Origin: Anaeramoeba flamelloides
Lineage: Eukaryota; Metamonada; Anaeramoebidae
Length of the DNA stretch: 64,000 nucleotides
Assembly: GCA_027625915.1 (NCBI GenBank)
Contig: JANTQA010000020.1
Span: 1,302,001-1,366,000, forward strand
Direction: 5' to 3'
Below, one piece after another: positions 1-11,300 of the stretch. The notes under the pieces are model-generated. The model made no database searches, was not told the DNA's origin, and worked only from the letters and a program-made list of their open reading frames with translations. The translations under genes were made by a program, and so were the position numbers. Every line of letters begins with the position of its first letter. Within the stretch, counting starts at the first letter, position 1.

Positions 1-733
1 GCGCAACAGTGCTGCTTCCCGAAATGGCTGGTAATGTGTATGACCTCTCAATCACATTTGGTCGGATATAATTTATATAGCTCATTTTTGTCAGAAAATC
101 TCCCAGGGGCTCTTCTTCAAAGTCAAATGTAGACATTGATCTTAGCGTTTTGATAATTTGATCTTTGTAATTTGTCTTGATGTGCTTGACACATTCTTTA
201 TAACTATCAAATTTTTTACCATCAAAGATACACTCACATTGGCCCTTTTCTCTCTTCAAAATATTTTCTTGAAGAAAGCCATCAACTATCCTCTTCATTG
301 CTTCTCTTCTTTTGGCAATCATTTCACTTGTTAGCCCTTTTGCGCTTGTGTTATTACGTGAGGTTCGACAGTTAAAAATGGTTTTTTTTTTTTTTGAGTC
401 CCATAACCTTTTGATACCTAGCCTTGTTGCGATTTGATTTTCCTTTTCGTTTTCATTTTCATTTTCATTTTCTTTTTCATTTTCCTTTTTGTTTTCTTTT
501 TCTTTTTCTTTTGAGTCGTTGTTTTTTTCATTTTCATTTCCTGAAATCTCTTGGTTCATTGGAATGTTGTAGTCTTCTTGTTGATCAACATTTAATACTA
601 TGCTTTGAAAAAGAAATGGAGATCGTGGATCATCATGCCCTAAACCATAAAACAATGATCCTTCATGTTCCCCAAATTCAGTACGTAACTTGTCTAGGAC
701 AGAGTACCCAGTAAATTCATGTGCTTCATTCAT
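1..733 (-). CDS. Zinc-finger protein, ARS2/SERRATE-like (N-terminal part, runs off the window)
   Basis: Read on the minus strand from the ATG at 733-731 the frame stays open for 244 codons to the window edge, so the C-terminus is missing. Residues about 73-110 are a Glu/Lys/Asn low-complexity stretch. Around residues 166-190 there is C-E-C-I-F-D-G-K-K-F followed eight residues later by K-H-I. From memory this lines up without gaps with the C-x3-GKKF-x7-KHI finger of ARS2/SERRATE, a nuclear cap-binding-complex partner in RNA processing; the family's second His seems to be Asn or Tyr here. A run of 14 T (plus strand, 382-395) lies inside the frame and encodes Lys residues. The opposite-strand frame at 424-714 is only a Phe-rich shadow. 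That this is a real gene is fairly sure; the family is a tentative call from one motif, and another C2H2-type protein is possible. Confidence 0.55.
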   Translation of the reverse strand, partial: MNEAHEFTGYSVLDKLRTEFGEHEGSLFYGLGHDDPRSPFLFQSIVLNVDQQEDYNIPMNQEISGNENEKNNDSKEKEKENKKENEKENENENENEKENQIATRLGIKRLWDSKKKKTIFNCRTSRNNTSAKGLTSEMIAKRREAMKRIVDGFLQENILKREKGQCECIFDGKKFDSYKECVKHIKTNYKDQIIKTLRSMSTFDFEEEPLGDFLTKMSYINYIRPNVIERSYTLPAISGSSTVA

Positions 734-1449
734 TTTTTTTATTTGTAAAAAAAGAATTTTATATTTTTTTTTTATTTTTTTTTTATTGAATCAAATAAAA
801 CAAAAAAAGTAAAGAAAGAAAAGATTGAATTCTTTTTGAGTGTCTAATTATTTTTAGGAATTTTAAAATTAATTAGTTTCGAATCCAAAGAAAAAGAAAT
901 GCAAAAAATGATTTTCTTGTTTACTTTTTATTTTTTTTACAATTTTTCTTAATTCTTTTGTTTTTATATATCTTCAGATTCAAATAGAAGACCAATTTTT
1001 TGAATTATTCTTATTTTTCAATTTAAATTCACTCTCATAGGGGAAATTGACATTTCTATTGGACAAAATTCTCCTACTTTTTTAATCTTTAAAAAATTTT
1101 ACCACATTTCAAATTACTCATAAGAACCTGTAACGATTTAAACTTTTCAATTGTTATACAGACGTTTGTTGAAATTAAAAAGAAAAAACAAAAACCAACT
1201 AATTTTCCTTATTGGTTAAAGGTAATAAGAAGTAAAAATAAGGAGTCTATGAATAATATTTCATTCAGTGATTTATTTCAAGAGTAATAAGTTTTGAAAT
1301 TTAAAGGATGTACTCGCCATAGTTTTCGTCTATAATTAAAGTATGCTGTAACCGAGGGTAATACTATTAGTTCAACTGAGCTCAAAAGGTCCAAAAAATC
1401 TATTTGAAAAATATTAGTAAAAAATAAATTATTGTATATTTGCACTTCT
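734..1449. other. Upstream AT-rich spacer, nothing recognised
   Basis: Between the start of the minus-strand gene at 733 and the first repeat there is only A/T-rich sequence with homopolymers. It must contain the promoter of the minus-strand gene, but I see no motif that defines it. Confidence 0.4.
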
Positions 1450-1945
1450 GTTGCAAAAATAAAGCGTACAAAAAAATTTTAATCCATGTTCCAAAAAAAA
1501 AATGTGTGTTTTTTTGTTATAGAAGACCTATACATTAACCAATCAAAGAAACTGATAATAAACCCGAATTAAATATGGTACTGATCTCTTAAAGTTCTAT
1601 AATTTGTAAAGAAATTCTAAAAATAAAGGATCAAATAGGAAAATTTATCTCAAAAAATACAGTAAATCGTATGATAATCTTTTTATTTTATCAAAAAAAC
1701 ATAAAAATCAAAAAAAAATTTGAAATATATCTGTAAAATTTTCAACAAATTTCATTCCTAATTTAAAATTTTACTTAAAATATCCCGTTGTTTACTTTCA
1801 AAATTGATTCGAACTTATGTATATTATTGGGTATTTGATTAGGATATTTCCTTGAGAAAACAAGAAAAAAATTACCGGTTATATTTTGAAGCACGGATTA
1901 TAGTTGTTGGGCAGACACTATTTTGATTGCTGTAAAGGATCAATA
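1450..1945 (+). repeat. Repeat family R1, near full-length copy
   Basis: About 490 bases. The ends are inverted and diverged: both carry a TAATCC(A/G)TG box followed by TTCC/TTC, next to CAAAATA. The same sequence returns in reverse at 54030-54490, in part at 3235-3490, and split at 45020-46205. Shared landmarks are GAAATTCTAAAAATAAAGG followed by a TTTATCTCAAAAAAT stretch. It has no coding capacity, so it looks like a non-autonomous DNA element. Confidence 0.6.
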
Positions 1946-2694
1946 TTAAAAATTGTCATTTTGAAAACTTGTTTTTCAATTCCTTTTTTAAAATCTAAAA
2001 ATAGAATCTAAATTAATAGTATTCCTAATATTTGTTAATTTATATTTAGAACTTACAAAAGTAATTCTTTTTTCAATTTTATTATTTTCAAAGATTTGTT
2101 CAATTTTTATTAAGGGACTAATCTCTATTAATTTTTTTTTACAAAAATTTAATAGAGATTGAGAAGATTTTTTGACAATTACTTAGATTTGATAACACAT
2201 GTTAATTTTCCCTATTAAACTTGTTATTAGATAAGGAATCCTTATGTGGAAATTGGCCATAAGAAACAATCGAGACAGCCCATTAACATAAAAAAATCTC
2301 ATAGACCAATTATTTTGCTTTCATTTTTACAAAGCTTGCTGTATTAGCAATATACTATTTGTTGCAAAATAAATAGAACAATATTTTCATTCAACTTGCA
2401 GAAAAAAAAATTTTAAAAGAATAATAGATTTCAAAAAGTTAAGATTTCCTTAAAATCAGATTAAAATAGTTTTTTATAATAGGAAATTGAGTGGTTTTGG
2501 TATTTTATTTTTATACATGGGATTTATTTTTATTAGAAAACGGAATGAAAATTTTGATTTTTTGATTTACAATAAACAATATTACTGATATGTGAAAAAT
2601 AATTGTAGAAAATGTGGAAAATAATAATCGAAAAAACCTTTGCGTTAATGATTAAATTTTTTTAAAAAATCAAATGTTTTAGTAACTAATCTGG

Positions 2695-3240
2695 GGAAAA
2701 TTATGAAATTTAAATTTTGGTCAAATTCTCATTTTTTTCAAAATAGTCAATTCCATTGAAATATATTTACTGTAGGGTTTTAAAACATCCTTTACAGGTA
2801 GTTTAAGGTACGTTAGGATATGTTAGAATATGCCTGGGTGGTTTGGATGATATACTAGAAAATTTTGGCAAGGATTTTAAAAAAAAAATTTTTTTTTTTC
2901 AAAGAGACTAATTAAACTTTTGCAACTTGTTTTAAGGGGAAAAATTTTTCCACTTAACTTTTTGTGTTAAAATTGATTTTCAAACAAATTTATGAAAATA
3001 TTTAGTATTTATGATTTCAAGATTTTGGATATTCTACAATTTAAGTAATAAAATACTACCAATCACAAAATAATCTTTAAGATTTTTCCACACACAAATT
3101 CTAAAAACCATTAAAAACAATCATCCCAATAAGGGTAATCAAGAAACTCTTCAAAAATATGAAAAAATCAATTTGACTAATTATGAAATTTGATCATTTT
3201 TGGAATTTAATAATATACCCATTTTTTTGTTGCTAAAAAT
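2695..3240 (+). repeat. Repeat family P, copy 1
   Basis: About 545 bases that match 23690-24250 read in reverse, with shared blocks such as GGTACGTTAGG, ATTCCATTGAAATATAT, TTTTGGAT-ATTCTACAATTTAAG and TGGAATTTAATAATATACC. No reading frame is shared. Unknown class, probably a non-autonomous transposon. Confidence 0.55.
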
Positions 3241-3490
3241 TTTCTTAAAATTTAACTCTCTTTATTGAGATAAATTATCCTATTTGATCTTTCATTTTTA
3301 TAATTTCCTTATAAATATTAGGTCTTTAAAAAACCAAAGCCATATTTAATTCCGGTTTATTATTGGTTTATTTGATTGGTAAATGTGTAGGGGTTCTATA
3401 ACTAAAAAACACACTTTATATTTTGGAACACGGATTAAAAGTTTTTTACACGGGTTATTTTGACTACAGTATTTTTTAAAACCAGTATTT
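3235..3490 (-). repeat. Repeat family R1, half copy in inverted orientation
   Basis: Reverse complement of about 1440-1690, including the CCGTGTTCC-like end box and the CCAATCAAA...ACCAATAATAAACC block. Together with the copy at 1450 it frames the family P copy, giving an inverted-repeat layout over 1450-3490. Confidence 0.55.
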
Positions 3491-3803
3491 CAATTCTGCT
3501 GGGTTATTTAAACAATAACTTAACCATTTTAAAACAGATGTAATAAAAAAGTTTCAATACTCTGTCGAAAACAGACCAACCTTTAAGAGACAATTTTTTC
3601 TTACAAAAAAAAAATTTGTTAAAACTTTTTCAGAAAAAGTTTGAAAAATAATTCGTGTATCTTTCGAAACCGATTTCTTTTACCATTTAGAGTGAAACTT
3701 ATTCTACCAAGTAAGTTTTTTTCCATGTACATCACAAACCCGATTTAAAAACACCAATTGATTTTCATTTTTTTTCTCATACAACTTCTCAATTTGAATA
3801 TTA

Positions 3804-5367
3804 ATGCAAGAACTGGAAAAAAATATTGAATCTTTATCATTGAACAAAGCACCAACATTTGAGTCAATAGCAAAAGGGCTAAAAAACAACGACTACCAAA
3901 ACATTATTGTGATGACTGGTGCTGGTATCTCTGTTGGTGCTGGTCTATCTGATTTTCGAAGGTATGAATTCTTTTTTTGCTTCTAAAAATTTGCTTAACC
4001 AAGATAACCTAAGAAAATATATTTTTTTTTGGATGTTTTCTTTGACAAAATGCACTCTAAGTTCAATGGTTAGAAAGCTTAAGGGAGTATAATAACAAAA
4101 TTTTTGTTTTTTTAAAGAATGACAAAAACAAGTGAAATAAAAAAACTACTGTGGTGCCCATAACCCATGGATTTTATTTTAACCCACCACGATCATGAAA
4201 AAATTTTTCAAACATAAAATTTAACTATTTGCTAATTTTACCCTTTTTAAAAACTTCAAACTGAATAAGCACTTTTAGTTAATACGAGATCTTTGATCAA
4301 AAAATTATTTTTGAAGATATTTTACAATTCAAGTTGGAAAATCCAATTTTCCAGGTTCTATTATGATTTTTTTTCAATTTAATAGTTAAAAATTTGAAAA
4401 CTTTTTTCTTCAGAGCTAAGAAGTCATATTATTATATTTTAAAAGAATTTTAAATCTGACGAATATCTTTTAAATAGGGATCAATTTTTACGACAACATA
4501 TTATTGAATTATTTGTTCTTTTGAATTGGAAAAAATATTTATTTTTTGATTTTTCCTTTAGGTTTTTTTTTTACTTTTTTACAGAAACAAAAAATTTAAG
4601 AAATTTTCAGTTTATTTCAAAAAGAAAAAAAAAAACCGAGGACACTTTCGTTAGGTTTTCCAGAATTCAAAAGAATCGAGTAAAATCTTAGATTTTACTC
4701 CATTCTTTTAAATTCTGAAAAACAACTGTTAGTTTTTCTTGAGTTTTCTGTTTATTTGTAAAATCAATAGATTTTCGTTAGGTTTTTTTACTTTAGAAAT
4801 AAAATAGAAAACCTCAAGAAAACCTCCGTTAGGTTTTCCATAATTTAAAAGAATTGAGTTAACTCTTTGATTTTACTCTATTCTTTCCAATTCTGGAAAA
4901 CCTAGACACTTGACGGCACTCTACGGCACTTGACGAAATTCCACAAAAATTATTTTACAATAATGACAACCCAAACATTTATTTATTAATCAAAGATTTT
5001 TAAGTTATCCATCAAGCTCAACAATTCGAAAATTCAGAACATTTACCAACTGCTTAAATAGATATTACTACGTAATAAATAAAAAAACAAATAAATTTTC
5101 TCCTTTATGTTTAAAAGATGAACAGAGGGAAATAATTGAAAATATTGATCACATTTTATGGATGTGCCCTTCCTATATAAAAGATAGATTGATATTTTTA
5201 AATAAATTAAAACAGTTAAAGTTTAATGAAATAATTTTAAATTATGATAGATTAAAATTATATTCATTAATTAATAATTATAAAATCTATGATTTTACGC
5301 TTAAATGTCTGAAATGGTAATTTAAGTAAAAGGGCACTTATAGTGTAATTTACACTTCCTCCTCAAT

Positions 5368-5398
<31 letters not shown>

Positions 5399-8300
5399 TA
5401 TTTTTGGCTGAAAAATATAGACACTTTGAAAGACATTATATCGTCTCAAATTTCATAATGTTGATTGGTATTTACAAAGATTTTTTATTTTATCTTAACA
5501 AAACTTGATCTTTCGCAAAGAAAGAAAAATCAAAAAAAAAAAAAAAGAAAATAGAAAGGTATATAAATTATAAAATAATAGAAAACATGATTCTGATTGT
5601 AAGAATTAAAAATATTTTTGATAAGAATTGAAAATTTATTTTGATATAAAGTTATCAAATAAAATTTGATAAAACAACTGTGAATGACGTCATAAAGTGA
5701 ATCAACTATTTTGAATAATAATTTACATCTTAATTTAATATTAAACAAATACAACGAGCACTTATTATCATAAAGATTCAATTAAATTTGATAAAAAAAA
5801 TAATTTATCAACTTTAACGAAAATAATTAACATTTTTAAAAAAGAATTTATATTAATTTAAAATAATCTTTATTTTTTTGTTTAAAATCATATATTTACA
5901 AAACAAAATCTTTTCTTAACAAATTTTTAGTCCTAAAACTGGATTTTTTGAGAAAATGAAAAAATTAAACCTTCCGTCGCCAGAATCTGTTTTTACAATT
6001 AGTTATTTTCTCAAAGACCCAAAACCATTTTATTCAATTGCTAGGGAATTTATACCAAGTAATCTTATTGTTTGCCTTTTATTCTTTCTATCTTTTTTTT
6101 TTTTTTTTTACTTTTCCATTTTGTTTAACAATTATAAATTATAAAAAATGTGTATTTCAAAATCATCAACTGATATTTTTTGAATTAAATTTTATATTAT
6201 TATAAAATGATAGTATAGTAAATTATTATTTAAGAATTCGAATGTAATCTTTTAAAATCAAAATAAATATTAATTTTTCATTTTTTTTTTCGTTGACACT
6301 CAAGATTTTAAATTAATTTTTAATTTTTTTCTCTAAACATTCAATAAAACGATTGTATCAGATATATTTCTTGAATAAATATTAATAATTTGATTAATTA
6401 TTAACCGTTGGTTTATTATAAAACATAAAGAAAAATCACCCAGATCATGTAATATTTGTATTTTTTTTTAAAAAAAAAGATTGAAATTTTTGATTTTAAT
6501 TCTTCTGTAATCAACAACAAAAAAAAAAAACGAAAAGAAACTCAAAATAAATTTATAAAGAATCTATTTGTTAAATATTTGGAAAATATTTTCCTATTTT
6601 CGATTTTTTTCAATACTATTGAATTTTTAACTGTAGATTTTTTTTGTGTAATGAATGTGTTTATTCTTGTTTAGAAAATATATCTACTTTCTGATTAAAA
6701 TAATCATTAAAAAAACCGAAGGATATTTTCAAATGAATATTATTTTGAAGATATTTACGTTTATTATTAGTATGATTTTAATAATTTAAGAGGATAAATT
6801 TATTATATTTTCGGGTCTTTTTTATTTTTGTAATTAAAATTCATAGATTGATTAATTTTTTGTATTTTATATTTCTTAATTTTTGAATTAAGTTCAATTT
6901 TATCGAGTTAATAATATATTTAAAGTGTGATATAATTAATGTAATTTCTCTCTGTCAAAATAGGAGTTGATTTTTGATTTTTAAAAATTTAAAAATGTAT
7001 AAATTTAATCAAGTATCTATTTCTTTTAATTCCTTTTTAGTCAACCACTTTCCAGTAAAAGAGGTCTAGTACGGGGGGGAAAATACATGTATAAAGGGTT
7101 TGAATAGAGATTAACTGATAAATTTTCTGTTGGAATTTCCAAAATTGAAATCATTTTTTTCTCATTTTTGTTTTTTTTTCTATTTTTTTTTGATAACATA
7201 ATTCATTGTAAATTTTTTTTTATTGCAAGATCAACAGTCAATTGGTAAAAAAGATGTTATTCTAATGTTATTGAAACAGTTAAAATGATTGTAGAGAAAT
7301 AAAATTGATTTCTATTAGGATTTTATTTGATCTTCAATTCAAGATCAAAATGGACATTTTGTTTTTTTCTCAATAAGTCTCTTTTAATTGAGAATTTTGA
7401 GTTTTTGAAATTTTTAATAAAATCTATTGATTTATTAGTTTTAGTTCAGACAAGGTATACCAACTATTCTTTTATGTTTATTATTCTTCTTAATTCTTAT
7501 TTGATCTTCAAAGGCCAATTATAAAAAATAATTAATATTTCGTAAAAAAAAATTGACTCCTTTGACTGAAACAAAGTTTATAATGAAATATTTATAATTT
7601 GAAAGAATATATAAATTTTTTTTATAAAGAGAAGTGTAAAGAAAACAATTTTTTCAAAATGATAATAATAATCTCGAAAAATGATACTTTTTTTAAAAAA
7701 ATAATAATTTTAAGAAAAAATATATTTTTGTTGTGAAAATCACCTAATCCATATATATATATATATATATATATAAGCTATTTCCAATAATTTGGGGAGA
7801 TTTTTTTTCATTATTTTTTAAAAAAAATGTTTTTTGAAAAAATGTATCTTATATCATTTACTATTTAAATTGATATTTATATTAAACAAGTTATAATAAA
7901 CTCAAAATACAATAATAAATTAATAATTTTTTTTAATATTTTTTTTTTCAATTTTTTGAATTTTTATTTGAGAAACGGGAATTTTTTCCATAATTCGAAA
8001 TTTTAATTTTCATTTTTTGGTTTTTATTAATTTTGGATAAAAGATTACTAAAATGTTACAAAGTTTAGAAGAAATAAATGAAGAAATTAAAGAAAAATCA
8101 ATTAGAGTAAAAATAATCGAACTACGTTCAAAGGGTTGGACAAGAAAAAAAAATTCAGAACAATTATTAAACACTGTAAAAAAGGTTCGATACTGGGGAA
8201 AAAAATTTAACACTACAGAGTATATCTTTTGTTTTGAGAACTTTATTGAATATCTTTTCTTTTAAAACCAAAAAAAAACACTTTTTTTTTTATTTTTTAA

Positions 8301-11300
8301 AAGTTTATTAAAAAACACTAAATCAACAGGAAGAAAAAGAAAAACCAATGAAGAAATAAAAAACTTTGTTGAAAGAAAAACAAAAAAATATCGAAGAATG
8401 AGCTGCAAACAATTATCCAACAAAATTGAATCCAAATTGGATATTAAAATTGGTAAGAGTACTGTTTGGTCGATTTGTAATGAATTGAAATTTAAATTTT
8501 TATTTCCAAAAAAAAAAAAAGACCTTTGTTAAGTGAAAGACAAAAAGAAAAGAGATTGTTGTTTGCCAAACACCACTTTGAAAAAAATACAGATTGGTAA
8601 AAAGTTGTATTTTCTGATGAAACTTGGTTTTATCTTGAAGGTTCATGTGGTAAAATTTGGAGACAATGGGGTGAACTCGAAGGTTTGTTTTTTTTTAAAA
8701 AAAAGCAAAAATCCTTTTTTTTTTATTTTTTTTATTTTTTTTTCTCTTTTTCTTTTTCTTTTTTTGATAGATTCTGTTTTTGAGAATTTGTCAAAATTTA
8801 GCCCCAAAGTTATGTTTTTTGGGGGTATAGCTTATGATTGGATTTCTACCTTGATCAAATGCCCCAAACGAGTACAGTCAGTTTCACTTTTAAGGCACAA
8901 ACTTTCAACGAAATTTAAGGCACAAAAAAAATCTCAAATTAAGGCACAAAATTCAAATTCTAGTAAAAATAAATTGTAAAAAAAAAATAACAAATTTTGT
9001 GCCTTAATTTGAGATTTTTATTGTTCCTTAAATTTCGTTGAAAGTTTGTGCCTTAAAAGTGTAACTGACTGTAAATGCCGAAAGTTATAGGAAATGTCTG
9101 GTGTCAAAATGTGGTTTATTTACTGGAATGGATAATTTACATGGTAAAAAAAATTGGTTATTTATGCAAGATGGTGCTCCAACACATACTGCAAAAACAA
9201 CTACAGTCAGTTTCACTTTTAAGACACAAACTTTCAACGAAATTTAAGGAACAATAAAAATCTCAAATTAAGGCACAAAATTCAGATTCTAGTAAAATAA
9301 ATTGTAAAAAAAAATAATTAAAAATTTTGTGCCTTAATTTGAGAGTTTTATGTGCCTTAAATTTCGTTGAAAGTTTGTGCCTTAAAAGTGAAATTGACTG
9401 TATTGACTACTTAGAAAAAAGTGTAACATTTTGCAAAATTGGCCAGCAAATTCACCAGACCTCAATCCAATCGAAAACTTGTGGGGTATTATGTCACGGA
9501 GATTAAATGAAATTGATATTAAAACTGTGAAAAATTTGGAAAAAGTGGTTAACGAGGTTTGGAAAAATATTGATTGGCTTATGATTGAGAATTTAATTAA
9601 TTCAATGGAAAGGAGGCTTAAGTTAGTCGTCCAGTTAAAAGGCGACTGTATTAATGGGTATTTTTTTTAAAAAAATTTCCAAAAAAAGGGCATTTTTTTA
9701 TTATTTTATTATTATTTTTTTTTAGATTTAAGTTAAAATAAAATTTTATATACCACAATCATGTTTTTTTTTATAGTTTTGTGTAATGACTTACTTTTAT
9801 ATTGTTCGAGTAGATGAGTATTCCAAAAAAAAAAAAATTTGTTTTTAAAATTGCCCCACTATTTTGGATGGAGCTTATATATAATTTAAATATTCTAAAA
9901 TAGCTGGATTAAAGCCTACTCCTGTTCATTACTTTTTAAAATTACTTGATATGAAAGGTTTGTTATTACGTGTTTATACACAAAATGTTGATACGCTAGA
10001 AAGGAAGACCGGATTATCCCCAGAAAAACTTGTTGAAGCACATGGATCATTTGCAACTGCTACATGTTTGAATTGTGGGAAGAAATATATAGACGAAGAT
10101 ATTAAATCTGATATAATAGAAGGAAATGTGCCAAAATGTTCAAAATGTAATGATGGTGTGATTAAACCAGATATCACCTTTTATAGTGAGGAACTACCTT
10201 CAAGATTTAATCTTGTAGAGAAAGACTTCCCAAGAGCTGACATTCTTATTGTCATTGGTACAAGTTTAAAAGTAATGCCGTTGTATTCTTTAATACGAAA
10301 GGTTAAAGATTCTTGCCCTAGGGTTTTGATTAATTTTGAAGAAGTCGCTGTTCATGGGACTGATTCTTGGACTTCTTTTATTTCGAGTAATTTTCTTTTC
10401 TTTCTGGTTTTTTTTATTCTTTTCAATATAAAATATATTTCAAAAATGTTGGCTCAGTTGAAATAATAATCTGAAAAAAATATATATTTATTTTTCTTCA
10501 AGAAGAAATACTCATTATTTTTTGAGAATAAATCACTTTTTTTATTATTATAAACATCATGAAAGCCTAATAAACTCTGTTTCAGTCAAAGGGCCCAAAA
10601 TTTTTTTCAAATATCAATTATTTTATATAATTGACCTGTGAAGAACAAATAAGAAATAAACAGAATAATACACTTCAAAGAATTGTTGATATATGTCTGA
10701 AAGAAAACTAATTAATCAATAAATTTTCTTAAAAATTGAAAAACTCAAATTCTTACAGTCAGTTTCACTTTTAAGGTAAAAACTTTCAACGAAATTTAAG
10801 GCACAAAAAAATCTCAAATTAACACACAAAATTTGGAATTTTTTTATTTTACAATTTATTTTACTAGAATCTGATTTTTTTGCTTTAATTTGAGATTTTT
10901 TTTTGTGCCTTAAATTTCGTTGAAAGTTTATGCCTTAAAAGTGAAACTGACTGTAGTGTCTATTGAGAAAAACAACAATGTTCATTTTGAACTTCTACTG
11001 GTATTTGAATAATAAATAGTAAACATTTTTCACTTCATTTTCTATACTTTTCTTTTAGAAATCAAGCCCCCCAAACAAAGTTTGTTGGTATTTGTATTCA
11101 ATATTTGAAAAAGGAAATGAAAATGAAGTGAAAATTTTTCACATTTATTAAACAAATATCAAGATCAAAGATCTTCATAAAATTGCAATAAAAATCAATA
11201 TGATTTCTCAACAATCTTTACATGGTTTCAATAACCTTAGAAGAAAACATTTTTACCCAGTGACTATTGATCTTGCAATAAAAAAAATTTACAACTGAAT

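Larger units (their letters stand above)
8053..9670 (+). pseudogene. Tc1-type DDE transposase, broken
   Basis: Reading in pieces from the ATG at 8053: an N-terminal helix-turn-helix part (RSKGWTRKKN), a second HTH part (MSCKQLSNKI...GKSTVW), the first catalytic Asp in FSDETWF, the second in MQDGAPTHTA, and the third acid in NSPDLNPIENLWG, spaced as DD34E. Two stretches look like true spliceosomal introns of the transposase gene: about 8217-8298 (GTATAT...AAAG) and about 8681-8770 (GTTTGT...GATAG). Both restore the family reading. The gene is dead: two MITEs interrupt it, a poly(A) run near 8508-8520 is one base out of phase, and the part just before the last ORF (9431) is out of frame. Confidence 0.8.
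7772..9879 (+). mobile_element. Tc1/mariner-type transposon nested in sirtuin intron 2
   Basis: The ends are inverted: TATAAGCTATTTCCAA at the left and, reversed, TATAAGCTCCATCCAAAA at the right, each with TA at the border and a (G)TGGGG(C/A) box further in. The element is about 2.1 kb, or about 1.7 kb without the two family A MITEs inside it (8873-9073 and 9202-9402). It lies in the same orientation as the sirtuin gene, and its right end is only about 25 bases upstream of sirtuin exon 3. Related ends are seen near 23505 and 31935-31985. Confidence 0.8.

Noticed and set aside
424-714. Phe/His-rich plus-strand open frame
   Set aside because: It is the antisense of the Glu/Lys/Asn-rich part of the minus-strand gene at 1-733; the minus frame has balanced composition and a domain.
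4964-5320. The LINE tail considered as an extra sirtuin exon
   Set aside because: Its HILWMCP motif and poly(A) tail mark it as LINE sequence, and sirtuin exons 1 and 2 join in phase without it.
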